DNA of 64,000 bases from an uncultured Roseobacter sp. (GTDB lineage Bacteria; Pseudomonadota; Alphaproteobacteria; Rhodobacterales; Rhodobacteraceae). Position 1 is the first letter of the stretch. Every line of letters starts with the position of its first letter. Both the position numbers and the translations under genes were made by a program. Shown here in pieces: positions 56,251 through 64,000 of this stretch. The notes beneath the pieces were generated by a model. The model made no database searches. It was not told the origin of the DNA and saw only the letters and a program-made list of their open reading frames with translations. Where the stretch lies: assembly GCF_947488185.1 (NCBI RefSeq), contig NZ_CANKYM010000001.1, forward strand, positions 186,001-250,000, read 5' to 3'.

Positions 56251-58368
56251 TTAAGCGAATTTTGCCTGGATCTCGTCAGAGATGTTCTGCGGAACGGGAT
56301 CGTAGTGATCGAACTGCATGGTGAACTGTGCACGCCCCGAAGACATCGACCGCAGCGTGTTGATGTAGCCGAACATATTGGCCAGCGGCACGAAAGCGTC
56401 GATCGCAATCGCATTGCCGCGCGGCTCCTGCCCGGTCACCTGACCACGACGAGATGTCAGATCGCCGATGACGTTGCCAGTATAGTCTTCTGGCGAAATC
56501 ACTTCGACCTTCATGATCGGCTCGAGCAGTTTCGCGCCCGCACCTTTCATGCCGTCACGCATGCCCATGCGCGCTGCGATTTCAAAGGCAAGAACCGAGC
56601 TGTCCACGTCGTGGAATTTACCGTCGATCAGCGCAACTTTGAAGTCGATCACCGGGAAGCCGGCAAGCGGACCACTGTCCATGACGGACTTGATGCCCTT
56701 TTCCACGCCCGGAATGTATTCCTTGGGCACGGCACCCCCAACGATACGGCTCTCAAACGAATAACCTTCGCCCGGCTCAGTCGGCGTCAGGATCATTTTC
56801 ACTTCCGCGAACTGACCGGACCCACCGGACTGTTTCTTGTGCGTGTAGGTGACTTCGTACTCTTTCGAGATCGTCTCGCGATAGGCCACCTGCGGCGCAC
56901 CGATGTTTGCCTCAACCTTGAATTCACGCTTCAGACGGTCGACCAGAATGTCGAGGTGAAGTTCGCCCATACCCTTCATGATGGTCTGACCGGATTCGAG
57001 ATCAGTTTCCACACGGAAGGAGGGGTCTTCGGCCGCCAGACGCGCCAGACCTTGCGACATTTTTTCCTGGTCGTTCTTGGTCTTCGGCTCCACCGCGATC
57101 TCGATCACCGGATCAGGGAAAGTCATGGTTTCCAGAACCACCGGATCGTTCACGGCGCAGAGCGTGTCACCCGTTGTCGTGTCTTTCAGACCCGCCAGCG
57201 CGATGATGTCGCCCGCGAAGGCCTCTTCGATCTCTTCACGGTTGTTGGAGTGCATCATCATCATGCGGCCCACGCGCTCTTTCTTCTCCTTGGTGGAGTT
57301 GAGCATCGTGTCGCCCTTGTTCAGCACGCCGGAATAGATCCGCGTGAAGGTCAGCGAGCCCACGAAGGGGTCGTTCATGATTTTGAACGCGAGGCCAGCG
57401 AAGGCCATGTTGTCGTCCGCACGGCGCGCAATGTTCCGGGTTTCCTCTTCATCGCCCGGTTTGAAGCCCATGTAGTCGACCACGTCGAGCGGGCTCGGCA
57501 GGTAGTCAATCACGGCGTTCAGCAGCGGCTGCACACCTTTGTTCTTGAAGGCAGAGCCACCCAGAACCGGCACAAAAGCAATCTCCAGCGTGCCCTTGCG
57601 CAGCAGCGCACGCAGGGTCGGCACGTCAGGCTCGTTGCCTTCGAGGTACTCCATCATCGCGTCGTCGTCCATTTCGACGGCCGCTTCGATCATCTTGCCA
57701 CGCCACTCGTCGGCCATGTCTTTCAGGCTGTCGCGGATTGGGGCCTTGATCCAGGACGCACCCAGATCTTCGCCTTGCCACAGCCACTCTTCCATGGTTA
57801 CGAGATCAATCAGGCCTTCCAACTCGGTTTCGGCGCCAATCGGGATACCAACAGGCACGGCGCGCGCGCCGGTACGGTCTTCAACCATCTTCACGCAGTT
57901 GAAGAAGTCAGCGCCGATCTTGTCCATCTTGTTGACGAACACCATGCGCGGAACCTTGTAGCGGTCAGCCTGACGCCAGACGGTTTCGGTTTGCGGTTCA
58001 ACGCCAGCGTTGGCGTCCAAAACACAAACGGCACCATCGAGAACCGCCAGCGAACGTTCCACCTCGATGGTAAAGTCCACGTGGCCGGGGGTATCGATGA
58101 TGTTCAGGCGGTGCTTTTCGGAGTCAGGCGTTTTGCCATCCTCTGTGCGCTCCCAGAAAGTCGTGGTCGCAGCGGAGGTGATGGTGATACCGCGTTCCTG
58201 CTCCTGCTCCATCCAGTCCATGGTGGCTGCACCATCGTGCACCTCACCAATATTGTGGGACTTGCCTGTGTAGTACAGAATGCGTTCGGAACACGTGGTT
58301 TTGCCAGCATCGATGTGAGCCATGATGCCAAAGTTGCGGTAGCGGTCTAGCGGATAGTCGCGTGCCAT
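56251..58368 (-). CDS. fusA: Elongation factor G
   Basis: 705 aa. [44 protein letters not shown], and domains II-V up to [13 protein letters not shown] and a final [15 protein letters not shown]. Translocase of the ribosome. 66 nt after rpsG. The very long antisense open frame on the plus strand over this gene is a codon-usage shadow. Confidence 0.98.
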   Translation of the reverse strand: MARDYPLDRYRNFGIMAHIDAGKTTCSERILYYTGKSHNIGEVHDGAATMDWMEQEQERGITITSAATTTFWERTEDGKTPDSEKHRLNIIDTPGHVDFTIEVERSLAVLDGAVCVLDANAGVEPQTETVWRQADRYKVPRMVFVNKMDKIGADFFNCVKMVEDRTGARAVPVGIPIGAETELEGLIDLVTMEEWLWQGEDLGASWIKAPIRDSLKDMADEWRGKMIEAAVEMDDDAMMEYLEGNEPDVPTLRALLRKGTLEIAFVPVLGGSAFKNKGVQPLLNAVIDYLPSPLDVVDYMGFKPGDEEETRNIARRADDNMAFAGLAFKIMNDPFVGSLTFTRIYSGVLNKGDTMLNSTKEKKERVGRMMMMHSNNREEIEEAFAGDIIALAGLKDTTTGDTLCAVNDPVVLETMTFPDPVIEIAVEPKTKNDQEKMSQGLARLAAEDPSFRVETDLESGQTIMKGMGELHLDILVDRLKREFKVEANIGAPQVAYRETISKEYEVTYTHKKQSGGSGQFAEVKMILTPTEPGEGYSFESRIVGGAVPKEYIPGVEKGIKSVMDSGPLAGFPVIDFKVALIDGKFHDVDSSVLAFEIAARMGMRDGMKGAGAKLLEPIMKVEVISPEDYTGNVIGDLTSRRGQVTGQEPRGNAIAIDAFVPLANMFGYINTLRSMSSGRAQFTMQFDHYDPVPQNISDEIQAKFA

Positions 58369-58434
58369 GGGGCTGCTTCCTTGAAGTATCTGAAAACGAG
58401 TTGCCGCGCCCCCGGACGGGACGCGACGATTTGG

Positions 58435-58908
<474 letters not shown>

Positions 58909-58917
58909 CTATTCCTC

Positions 58918-59289
58918 TTACTTCGGACGCTTCGCGCCGTACTTCGAACGACGTTGCTTACGGTCTTTGACGCCTTGGGTATCCAGAACACCACGCAGAA
59001 TGTGGTAACGGACACCCGGAAGGTCTTTGACACGGCCACCACGGATCAGAACCACAGAGTGTTCCTGAAGGTTGTGGCTTTCGCCCGGGATGTAGCTGAT
59101 CACCTCGAAGCCATTGGTCAGACGGACCTTGGCCACTTTCCGCATCGCCGAGTTCGGCTTCTTTGGAGTGGTGGTGTAGACACGCGTACAAACGCCACGC
59201 TTCTGCGGGCATTCCTGCAGGTGCATGGACTTTGAACGTTTGATTTTAGGCTGCCGCGGCTTGCGGATCAGCTGTTGGATCGTTGGCAT
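58918..59289 (-). CDS. rpsL: Small ribosomal subunit protein uS12
   Basis: 123 aa. [15 protein letters not shown] start, [18 protein letters not shown] (Lys43-type position intact) and [18 protein letters not shown]. The two streptomycin-linked lysine positions (KKPNSA and GRVKDLPG) read as wild-type Lys. Start of the str operon. Confidence 0.98.
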   Translation of the reverse strand: MPTIQQLIRKPRQPKIKRSKSMHLQECPQKRGVCTRVYTTTPKKPNSAMRKVAKVRLTNGFEVISYIPGESHNLQEHSVVLIRGGRVKDLPGVRYHILRGVLDTQGVKDRKQRRSKYGAKRPK

Positions 59290-59383
59290 TCCGGTTCTTT
59301 CCCCGTGTTGCTCACATATGTGTGCACGAGGACGACCCCCATGCGGTTGAAACTCTCTCACAGACGCGTCCGCCTGCAATGCT

Positions 59384-59424
59384 CATGCGCCGATGGCGCT
59401 ACGATTTACATGCGCCGATGGCGC
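59384..59424 (-). repeat. Tandem hairpin repeat in the str operon leader
   Basis: The 16-mer CATGCGCCGATGGCGC occurs at 59384-59399 and again at 59409-59424, 25 bp apart start to start. Each copy contains GCGCC-NNN-GGCGC, so the leader RNA can form two identical small stem-loops. Confidence 0.75.
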
Positions 59425-59567
59425 AATGCCAAACGACCGCCACGTTTCCGTACCGAGGAAAACGACGCGGTGGGTTTACAGAGGATCGGGCCGATAGGGG
59501 GCCGGATCGTGACCACTTCAGTTCTGATTTCGGCGCGCAGGCTTGACCCTGCCGTCGAGATGAGCGG

Positions 59568-59596
59568 CGTATAGAAGGAGTCGCGCATGGTGTCAA
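59568..59596 (-). promoter_or_regulatory. Strong promoter of rpsL-rpsG-fusA-tuf
   Basis: Minus strand: TTGACA (59591-59596), 17 bp, TATACG (59568-59573). The best match to the sigma-70 consensus in the window, as expected for the str operon. Confidence 0.75.
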
Positions 59597-59705
59597 CAGG
59601 CGCACCCCTGTTATCCGGCGCTTGGCACCTCCTTGTTTTTGCCAACGGAGAAGACTGGACTTGCGGCTTGCAACAGACCGGTCCGTGTGCCCCCTCCATA
59701 GGCAG

Positions 59706-60572
59706 TCATCGCCGCATCTGGCTCCGCTCCCTGTAGAGCGTGAAGAGCCCGGTTGCCACGATGATGCCTGCGCCCAGAAGTGTCAGCGTACTGGGCCAGT
59801 CGCCAAACACCAGCCATCCCAGAACGAGCGCCCAGATCAGTCCTGTGTACCGGAAGGGCGCAATGAAGGAGACATCTCCCGCCCGCATCACCTGAACGCT
59901 GAAGTAGTACCCACCGACGATGAAGAGCGACGACGCAGCAATCAGCGTGCCCAGTTGTGTCGAAACGGGGACCCAGTCGATGGACAGTGACGCAAGCGCC
60001 GCCGCCACCAGTACCATGAGAGATGCCGAGAAGGTCACGAGGAGCGAAGGCACGTGCGAGGACAGTCGCCGTGTGGAGAGATCGCGTGCCGTGACACAGA
60101 GCACGGCAATCAGCGCGTAAAGCGACCACAGCGTGAACCCGTCAGGCCCCGGGCGCACGATCAACAGCATGCCGCAGAACCCGATTGCAATGGCGCTCAT
60201 CCGGCGCCAGCCCACGGCTTCACGGAAAAACAGAGCAGACCCGAGTGTCACCGTCAGCGGCAGGACCTGCAGAATGGCCGTGATATTGGCCAGCGGCATA
60301 CTCAGAAGGGCGGTGATGAAGAAATACGCCGCCCCGACTTCTGAAAGCGAGCGGAAGCCGATCCAGAACCAGTCTTGTGGTGCAACACGGGGCCGGAAAG
60401 CGCCGCGTGACCATGCCAGAAGTGCAATCAGCAAGGTCGCCAGAACCCCGCGCAAAACCAGCAGCTGGAACAGTGGCACCGCGCCGCCGGTTGCCTTGAT
60501 GAGTGCGTCGTTGATGGTGAAACAGGCCATAGAGGCCATCATCAACAACGCACCGGCGAGGTTCGGCGACAT
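59706..60572 (-). CDS. DMT/EamA superfamily transporter
   Basis: 288 aa, about ten transmembrane helices in two EamA halves; the first starts GALLMMASMACFTINDALIK, the second near LLIVRPGPDGFTLWSLYALIAVL. Predicted exporter of metabolites or amino acids; substrate unknown. ATG at 60572; the open frame extends to 60626 without a conserved N terminus. 71 nt after the HlyD-like gene. Confidence 0.88.
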   Translation of the reverse strand: MSPNLAGALLMMASMACFTINDALIKATGGAVPLFQLLVLRGVLATLLIALLAWSRGAFRPRVAPQDWFWIGFRSLSEVGAAYFFITALLSMPLANITAILQVLPLTVTLGSALFFREAVGWRRMSAIAIGFCGMLLIVRPGPDGFTLWSLYALIAVLCVTARDLSTRRLSSHVPSLLVTFSASLMVLVAAALASLSIDWVPVSTQLGTLIAASSLFIVGGYYFSVQVMRAGDVSFIAPFRYTGLIWALVLGWLVFGDWPSTLTLLGAGIIVATGLFTLYRERSQMRR

Positions 60573-60643
60573 GGTGCCCGTGTTTGATAGACCGGTGTTC
60601 AAAACCTTTTTTCGCTCCCTGCGCAAAAACGGCGCGCAGCTCT

Positions 60644-61876
60644 CTAGTGGCCGGTGAAAACCAATGTCTGCAACGGCAACAAAAGCGACCGGATGCGCAG
60701 CCCTGCCGCATGCACCACGCCAACCGTATCGACAACATGCAGGAAGATGCGGCGCCCAAATCCAAGCTCGGGGTCTTCCAGCAACGCGTGATTGTAGGTG
60801 TAAGCGTTAGCAAGGCAGCGGCTGCCGGGTGGGATGTCGTCGGTCTGCCCCGGATAGATCGGCTCCATGAACGCGGTGATCGTGCCTGGCGCGCCCATGG
60901 CCTGCGCATCGCCCAGCCGGTCCGACGGGCGTACCTGCCCCGCCGCAATCACATCCTGTACCTCCGTGATAACCATCGGGATGACCGTGAAGGGTTTGGA
61001 GATGCACATGATCTCGGCCACTCCGCCCGCCTTCACGACCTGTGCGGAGATCTGCGGAAAGCCCGCCTGGAACCGGTTCCGGCCCGCCTCGGCGGGCACC
61101 AGAATACCGGCGGGGCGCAACACGGGGCTCACGATGTCGCCCACGCGCAGGGTGAACTGTTCGATGGTACCATCGACACCGGCATAGACGGTGAGCTTTT
61201 CGATTTCGTTCTGCGCCTGCACAAGTGCCGCCTCTGCGGTCGCACGCTGTGCAGGCAGCTGCACGGTGATCTGCGCATCCACCGCCGCAACCCCGGCGCG
61301 TGCCGCATCAACCTCGCCTTGCCGGGCGCCCAGCTCATTCTCCAAAATCTCCACGTCGCGGTCACTGACCGCGGCAGAGCCTTGCGCCCGCAAAGCGCGT
61401 CGGCGCTCCAGATCTTCACGGGTTTGCTCAAAGGCGGACATGGCCTGATCCAAAGTGCCGACGGCAGAGGCACGTTGCGCTTGCGCCAGCACGAGACCGG
61501 CCTCGACTTCGGCGATCTGACGTCGGGCGGTTTCGGCGGCGGCTTCCTGGCTGCTGCTGTCGAGCTTGAAGATCGGATCACCTGCCGCGACCTCGGAGTT
61601 GATCTCGACATAGATGTCGGAGACCCGCCCGCCCTGTTCGGACAGGATCGTGACCGTGCGGAAGAAGGAGGCGACGTTGGAGGTGCTGGGGTGGTAGTAG
61701 AAGACGATGGTGATCAGGCTGATCGTCAACATTGCGCAGAGAGTGATGCCCCAGCGCAGTTCGTACCAGACCGTGAAGAAATTGATCTGATCCCCCCAGC
61801 GCTTGCCCTGGAAGCGACGGCGCAACAGATAGTCCGGCAGGATCGTGACCAGCGAACACAGGATGACCTCTAGCAT
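60644..61876 (-). CDS. HlyD-type membrane fusion protein
   Basis: 410 aa. N-terminal cytosolic stretch and TM helix (GITLCAMLTISLITIVFYY, about 43-62), a short lipoyl-like segment VSDIYVEINSEVAAGDPIFKLDSS, then a long coiled coil (about 110-205: AAAETARRQIAEVEAGLVLAQ...) and the second lipoyl half and beta-barrel. Membrane fusion proteins link an inner-membrane pump to an outer-membrane channel; no outer-membrane partner is nearby. Follows the small membrane protein by 3 nt, like the YibH/YibI-type pairing. Confidence 0.87.
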   Translation of the reverse strand: MLEVILCSLVTILPDYLLRRRFQGKRWGDQINFFTVWYELRWGITLCAMLTISLITIVFYYHPSTSNVASFFRTVTILSEQGGRVSDIYVEINSEVAAGDPIFKLDSSSQEAAAETARRQIAEVEAGLVLAQAQRASAVGTLDQAMSAFEQTREDLERRRALRAQGSAAVSDRDVEILENELGARQGEVDAARAGVAAVDAQITVQLPAQRATAEAALVQAQNEIEKLTVYAGVDGTIEQFTLRVGDIVSPVLRPAGILVPAEAGRNRFQAGFPQISAQVVKAGGVAEIMCISKPFTVIPMVITEVQDVIAAGQVRPSDRLGDAQAMGAPGTITAFMEPIYPGQTDDIPPGSRCLANAYTYNHALLEDPELGFGRRIFLHVVDTVGVVHAAGLRIRSLLLPLQTLVFTGH

Positions 61877-61879
61877 GGC

Positions 61880-62230
61880 CTACTTCTCCCGGTTCACGAG
61901 GTTTTGCAGCGACTGCGCCATGGAATTCAGCGGGCTGACCAGATCCGGTGGGCGGAAGGCGGCCAGCACCAATGCGATGATCCAGAAGAGATTGTTGTGG
62001 GTGAAGAGTGCCAGCATCGCGAGGATGCTGATCAGCTGCAGTTGCGCGCTATTGCCCTTGTGCGCCATACGCTCCGGCAGGGCGTGCAGGGTGAAGTAGG
62101 CGATGCCCAGAAGCAAGATCAGCAAAAGCACAAAAATCACCATGACGGTAAAGAGGCTGTCGCCACCATCGGCTCCGGCGAAATAGGGCGGCAAATGATG
62201 CGGCGCCATCGGATGTTGCGTGTCGGCCAT
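61880..62230 (-). CDS. Small two-helix inner-membrane protein linked to HlyD
   Basis: 116 aa. Two hydrophobic segments, SLFTVMVIFVLLLILLLGIAYF (about 26-47) and AQLQLISILAMLALFTHNNLFWIIALVLAAF (about 62-92), with a His/Pro-rich N terminus (MADTQHPMAPHHLPP). No named family recognised with certainty. Its size and place just before an HlyD gene are like DUF3302/YiaW-type partners. ATG at 62230. It follows the rpoC terminator, so it should have its own promoter. Confidence 0.72.
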   Translation of the reverse strand: MADTQHPMAPHHLPPYFAGADGGDSLFTVMVIFVLLLILLLGIAYFTLHALPERMAHKGNSAQLQLISILAMLALFTHNNLFWIIALVLAAFRPPDLVSPLNSMAQSLQNLVNREK

Positions 62231-62371
62231 GGAACACCTTCTGAAGTCAAAAGTAGCGGGCACTTTAGTCCCGTTCACAATATTCGGGACGCTATCTGTG
62301 AAAACCGGTTTGAGCCATAGTTTTCTGATCCGCGCCCACCAGCCCCGCGCGCCGACCTTGCAGATGCGCGT

Positions 62372-62410
62372 AAAAAAGCCCCCCGGCGGTGCAAACTGCC
62401 GGGGGGCTTT
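62372..62410 (-). terminator. Terminator of rpoC
   Basis: Minus strand, 19 nt after the rpoC stop: AAAGCCCCCCGGC pairs with GCCGGGGGGCTT around a 10-nt loop, followed by TTTTTTACGC. Strong intrinsic terminator that closes the rpoBC operon before the inserted genes. Confidence 0.85.
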
Positions 62411-62428
62411 GATTTCTTTCAGATCGCG

Positions 62429-64000
62429 TCAGTCGCGGCTGTCGGGATCGGGTGTAATTACCTGATCGAAGACGTCGCCGCCGACCATGTCATCCTCCGC
62501 CGGCGCAGCAAGAGCGGCTGCCGCTTCAGCTTCTTCGCGACGCGCCTCGATCACGACGTTATCGCGATCCTGCGCCACGCGGCGAACCTTCATGGTGGCC
62601 CCACCGGTACCCGCCGGGATCAGACGGCCCACGATCACGTTCTCTTTAAGACCGACCAGCTTGTCCTTCTTGCCCTGTACAGAGGCTTCGGTCAGAACGC
62701 GCGTGGTTTCCTGGAAGGACGCCGCCGAGATGAAGCTGCGGGTCTGCAGCGACGCCTTGGTGATGCCCAGCAGGATCGGTTCGCCCTGCGCCGGACGGCC
62801 ACCTTTGCTCAGCGCCTTCTCGTTGGCCTGATCGAACTCCTGCTTGTCGACGTGTTCGCCCTTAAGCAGTGTAGTATCCCCAGAGTCCTGGATTTCCCAC
62901 TTCTGCAGCATCTGGCGCACGATGACTTCGATGTGCTTGTCGTTGATCTTCACACCTTGCAGGCGATAGACGTCCTGCACCTCGTCGATCATGTAATCCG
63001 CCAGCGCCTCGACACCCATAATGGCCAGGATGTCGTGCGGGGCCGGGTTACCGTCCATGATGTAGTCGCCCTTGCTGACAAAGTCACCTTCCGCTACCGG
63101 GATGTGCTTGCCCTTGGGCACCATGTATTCGACCTTGGTGTCTGGATCTTCGGAGCTTTCAATCGCGATACGGCGCTTGTTCTTGTAGTCCTTGCCGTAA
63201 CGGACATAACCGTCGATTTCCGAGATGATGGCGTGATCCTTCGGGCGACGTGCCTCGAAGAGTTCGGCCACACGCGGCAGACCCCCGGTGATGTCCTTGG
63301 TCTTGGCCCCTTCGCGCGGGATCCGTGCCACAACATCACCGGCCTTGATCTCGGACCCATCCTCGATGGACAGAACCGCATCGACGGACATCGGATAGGT
63401 GACCGGGTTGCCCGCATCGTTCCGGACCGGTTCGCCATCTGCGCCCACCAAGATGATCTCAGGCTTGAGCTCGTTGCCCTTTGCCGCCGAGCGCCAGTCG
63501 ATAACGATCTTCTGGGTCATGCCGGTGGCATCGTCGGTCTCGTCCTTGACGGCAATGCCGCTGACCAGATCGACGAATTTCGCCGTACCCGACTTCTCCG
63601 CGATGATCGGCAGCGTGTAGGGATCCCACTCAAAGAGCTTGTCGCCCCGTACGATGTCCTGCGCATCCTTGACGAAGAGCTTAGAGCCGTAGCCGACCTT
63701 GTGGCTGGCACGTTCCTCACCATTCTCGTCCTGAATGATCAGCTTCATGTTCCGGCCCATGACCATGATCTCGCCAGCGGCGTTCTCAAGGGTCTGCGCG
63801 TTCTCGAAGACGACCTTGCCGGTGTGGCTGGCCTCCAGGAAGGACTGCTGGCCACCCTGCGCAACACCGCCGATGTGGAACGTCCGCATCGTAAGCTGTG
63901 TGCCAGGCTCACCGATGGACTGTGCGGCGATAATGCCCACAGCTTCACCGGTGTTGACCATGGTACCGCGCGCGAGGTCACGCCCGTAGCACATGGCACA
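62429..64000 (-). CDS. rpoC: DNA-directed RNA polymerase subunit beta' (C-terminal part, runs off the window)
   Basis: The last 520 or so residues of beta'; the gene continues beyond the right edge. CYGRDLARG is the final Cys of the second zinc site, followed by [30 protein letters not shown] of the trigger-loop/bridge region, then the alphaproteobacterial C-terminal domain with [34 protein letters not shown] and [18 protein letters not shown]. Ends with an acidic tail ([20 protein letters not shown]). Complete at its 3' end. Confidence 0.97.
   Translation of the reverse strand, partial: CAMCYGRDLARGTMVNTGEAVGIIAAQSIGEPGTQLTMRTFHIGGVAQGGQQSFLEASHTGKVVFENAQTLENAAGEIMVMGRNMKLIIQDENGEERASHKVGYGSKLFVKDAQDIVRGDKLFEWDPYTLPIIAEKSGTAKFVDLVSGIAVKDETDDATGMTQKIVIDWRSAAKGNELKPEIILVGADGEPVRNDAGNPVTYPMSVDAVLSIEDGSEIKAGDVVARIPREGAKTKDITGGLPRVAELFEARRPKDHAIISEIDGYVRYGKDYKNKRRIAIESSEDPDTKVEYMVPKGKHIPVAEGDFVSKGDYIMDGNPAPHDILAIMGVEALADYMIDEVQDVYRLQGVKINDKHIEVIVRQMLQKWEIQDSGDTTLLKGEHVDKQEFDQANEKALSKGGRPAQGEPILLGITKASLQTRSFISAASFQETTRVLTEASVQGKKDKLVGLKENVIVGRLIPAGTGGATMKVRRVAQDRDNVVIEARREEAEAAAALAAPAEDDMVGGDVFDQVITPDPDSRD

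Larger units (their letters stand above)
59290..59705. other. Intergenic region / long leader upstream of rpsL
   Basis: 416 bp without a gene. A strong promoter at 59568-59596 would give a leader of about 270 nt before rpsL. The leader contains two tandem copies of a 16-nt hairpin unit (59384-59399 and 59409-59424). No gene is seen between the promoter and the DMT transporter stop at 59706. Confidence 0.6.

Noticed and set aside
60584-61873. Plus-strand open frame of 429 codons
   Set aside because: Antisense to the HlyD-type gene, which shows a coherent TM, coiled coil and lipoyl layout.

Overview
This window is a chromosomal segment of an alphaproteobacterium, most likely a marine Rhodobacterales member of the Roseobacter group. 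The evidence is the rpmH-rnpA-yidD-yidC-MOSC-engB-argB order, a bztABCD-type amino acid ABC transporter, an ATP12-type F1 assembly chaperone, DUF6525 and DUF1826 proteins beside a Zur/Znu zinc locus, and a GC-rich genome with ATG, GTG and TTG starts. Genus is not determined. No phage, transposase, CRISPR array or rRNA gene was seen.

Left part (1-24,700). A tRNA-Arg(ACG) is followed by a unit of VTT membrane protein, flavin disulfide oxidoreductase and orphan histidine kinase. Next come rpmH-rnpA-yidD, a DUF3833 lipoprotein, ttcA, a GGDEF/EAL protein, yidC, a MOSC protein, engB and argB. A fatty-acid-hydroxylase-like protein, a Fe-S protein and a SixA-like phosphatase are packed together. The bztABCD operon follows, then ATP12, a HAD phosphatase, an RluA pseudouridine synthase, crcB, rarA and a DegQ-type protease.

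Right part (24,700-64,000). On the minus strand this is the rpoC / str / S10 / spc / alpha ribosomal super-cluster: rpoC (partial), rpsL-rpsG-fusA-tuf, rpsJ-rplC-rplD-rplW, rplB-rpsS-rplV-rpsC-rplP, rpmC to rpmD, rplO-secY-adk, rpsM-rpsK-rpoA-rplQ. It is interrupted six times by unrelated genes: (1) HlyD, a small membrane protein and a DMT exporter between rpoC and rpsL; (2) an 8 kb zinc-homeostasis island between tuf and rpsJ; (3) a TerB/DUF533 gene and a LytR_C-like gene between rplW and rplB; (4) an AAC(6')-Ib-like acetyltransferase, a TIGR02466 oxygenase and a small secreted protein between rplP and rpmC; (5) a uracil-DNA-glycosylase-like gene between rpmD and rplO; (6) a protein with an N-terminal motif like those of extracellular contractile injection system (eCIS) cargo between adk and rpsM. 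Most breaks have a terminator hairpin on the upstream side. Most also have a recognisable promoter with exactly 17 bp between the -35 and -10 hexamers restarting the ribosomal genes, so the cluster has been re-wired into separate transcription units. Two restarted units (rpsJ, rplB) carry a terminator-like hairpin inside the leader.

The zinc island contains zur-znuC-znuB divergent from znuA-DUF1007-NicO, and a second unit of two CobW/COG0523 GTPases, DUF1826 and DUF6525. A perfect 17-nt palindrome (probable Zur box) lies before the GTPases and two relatives lie between znuA and zur. The best candidates for new biology are the orphan eCIS-cargo-like protein, the insert beside rplP, the leader hairpins, and the two uncharacterised proteins in the Zur regulon.
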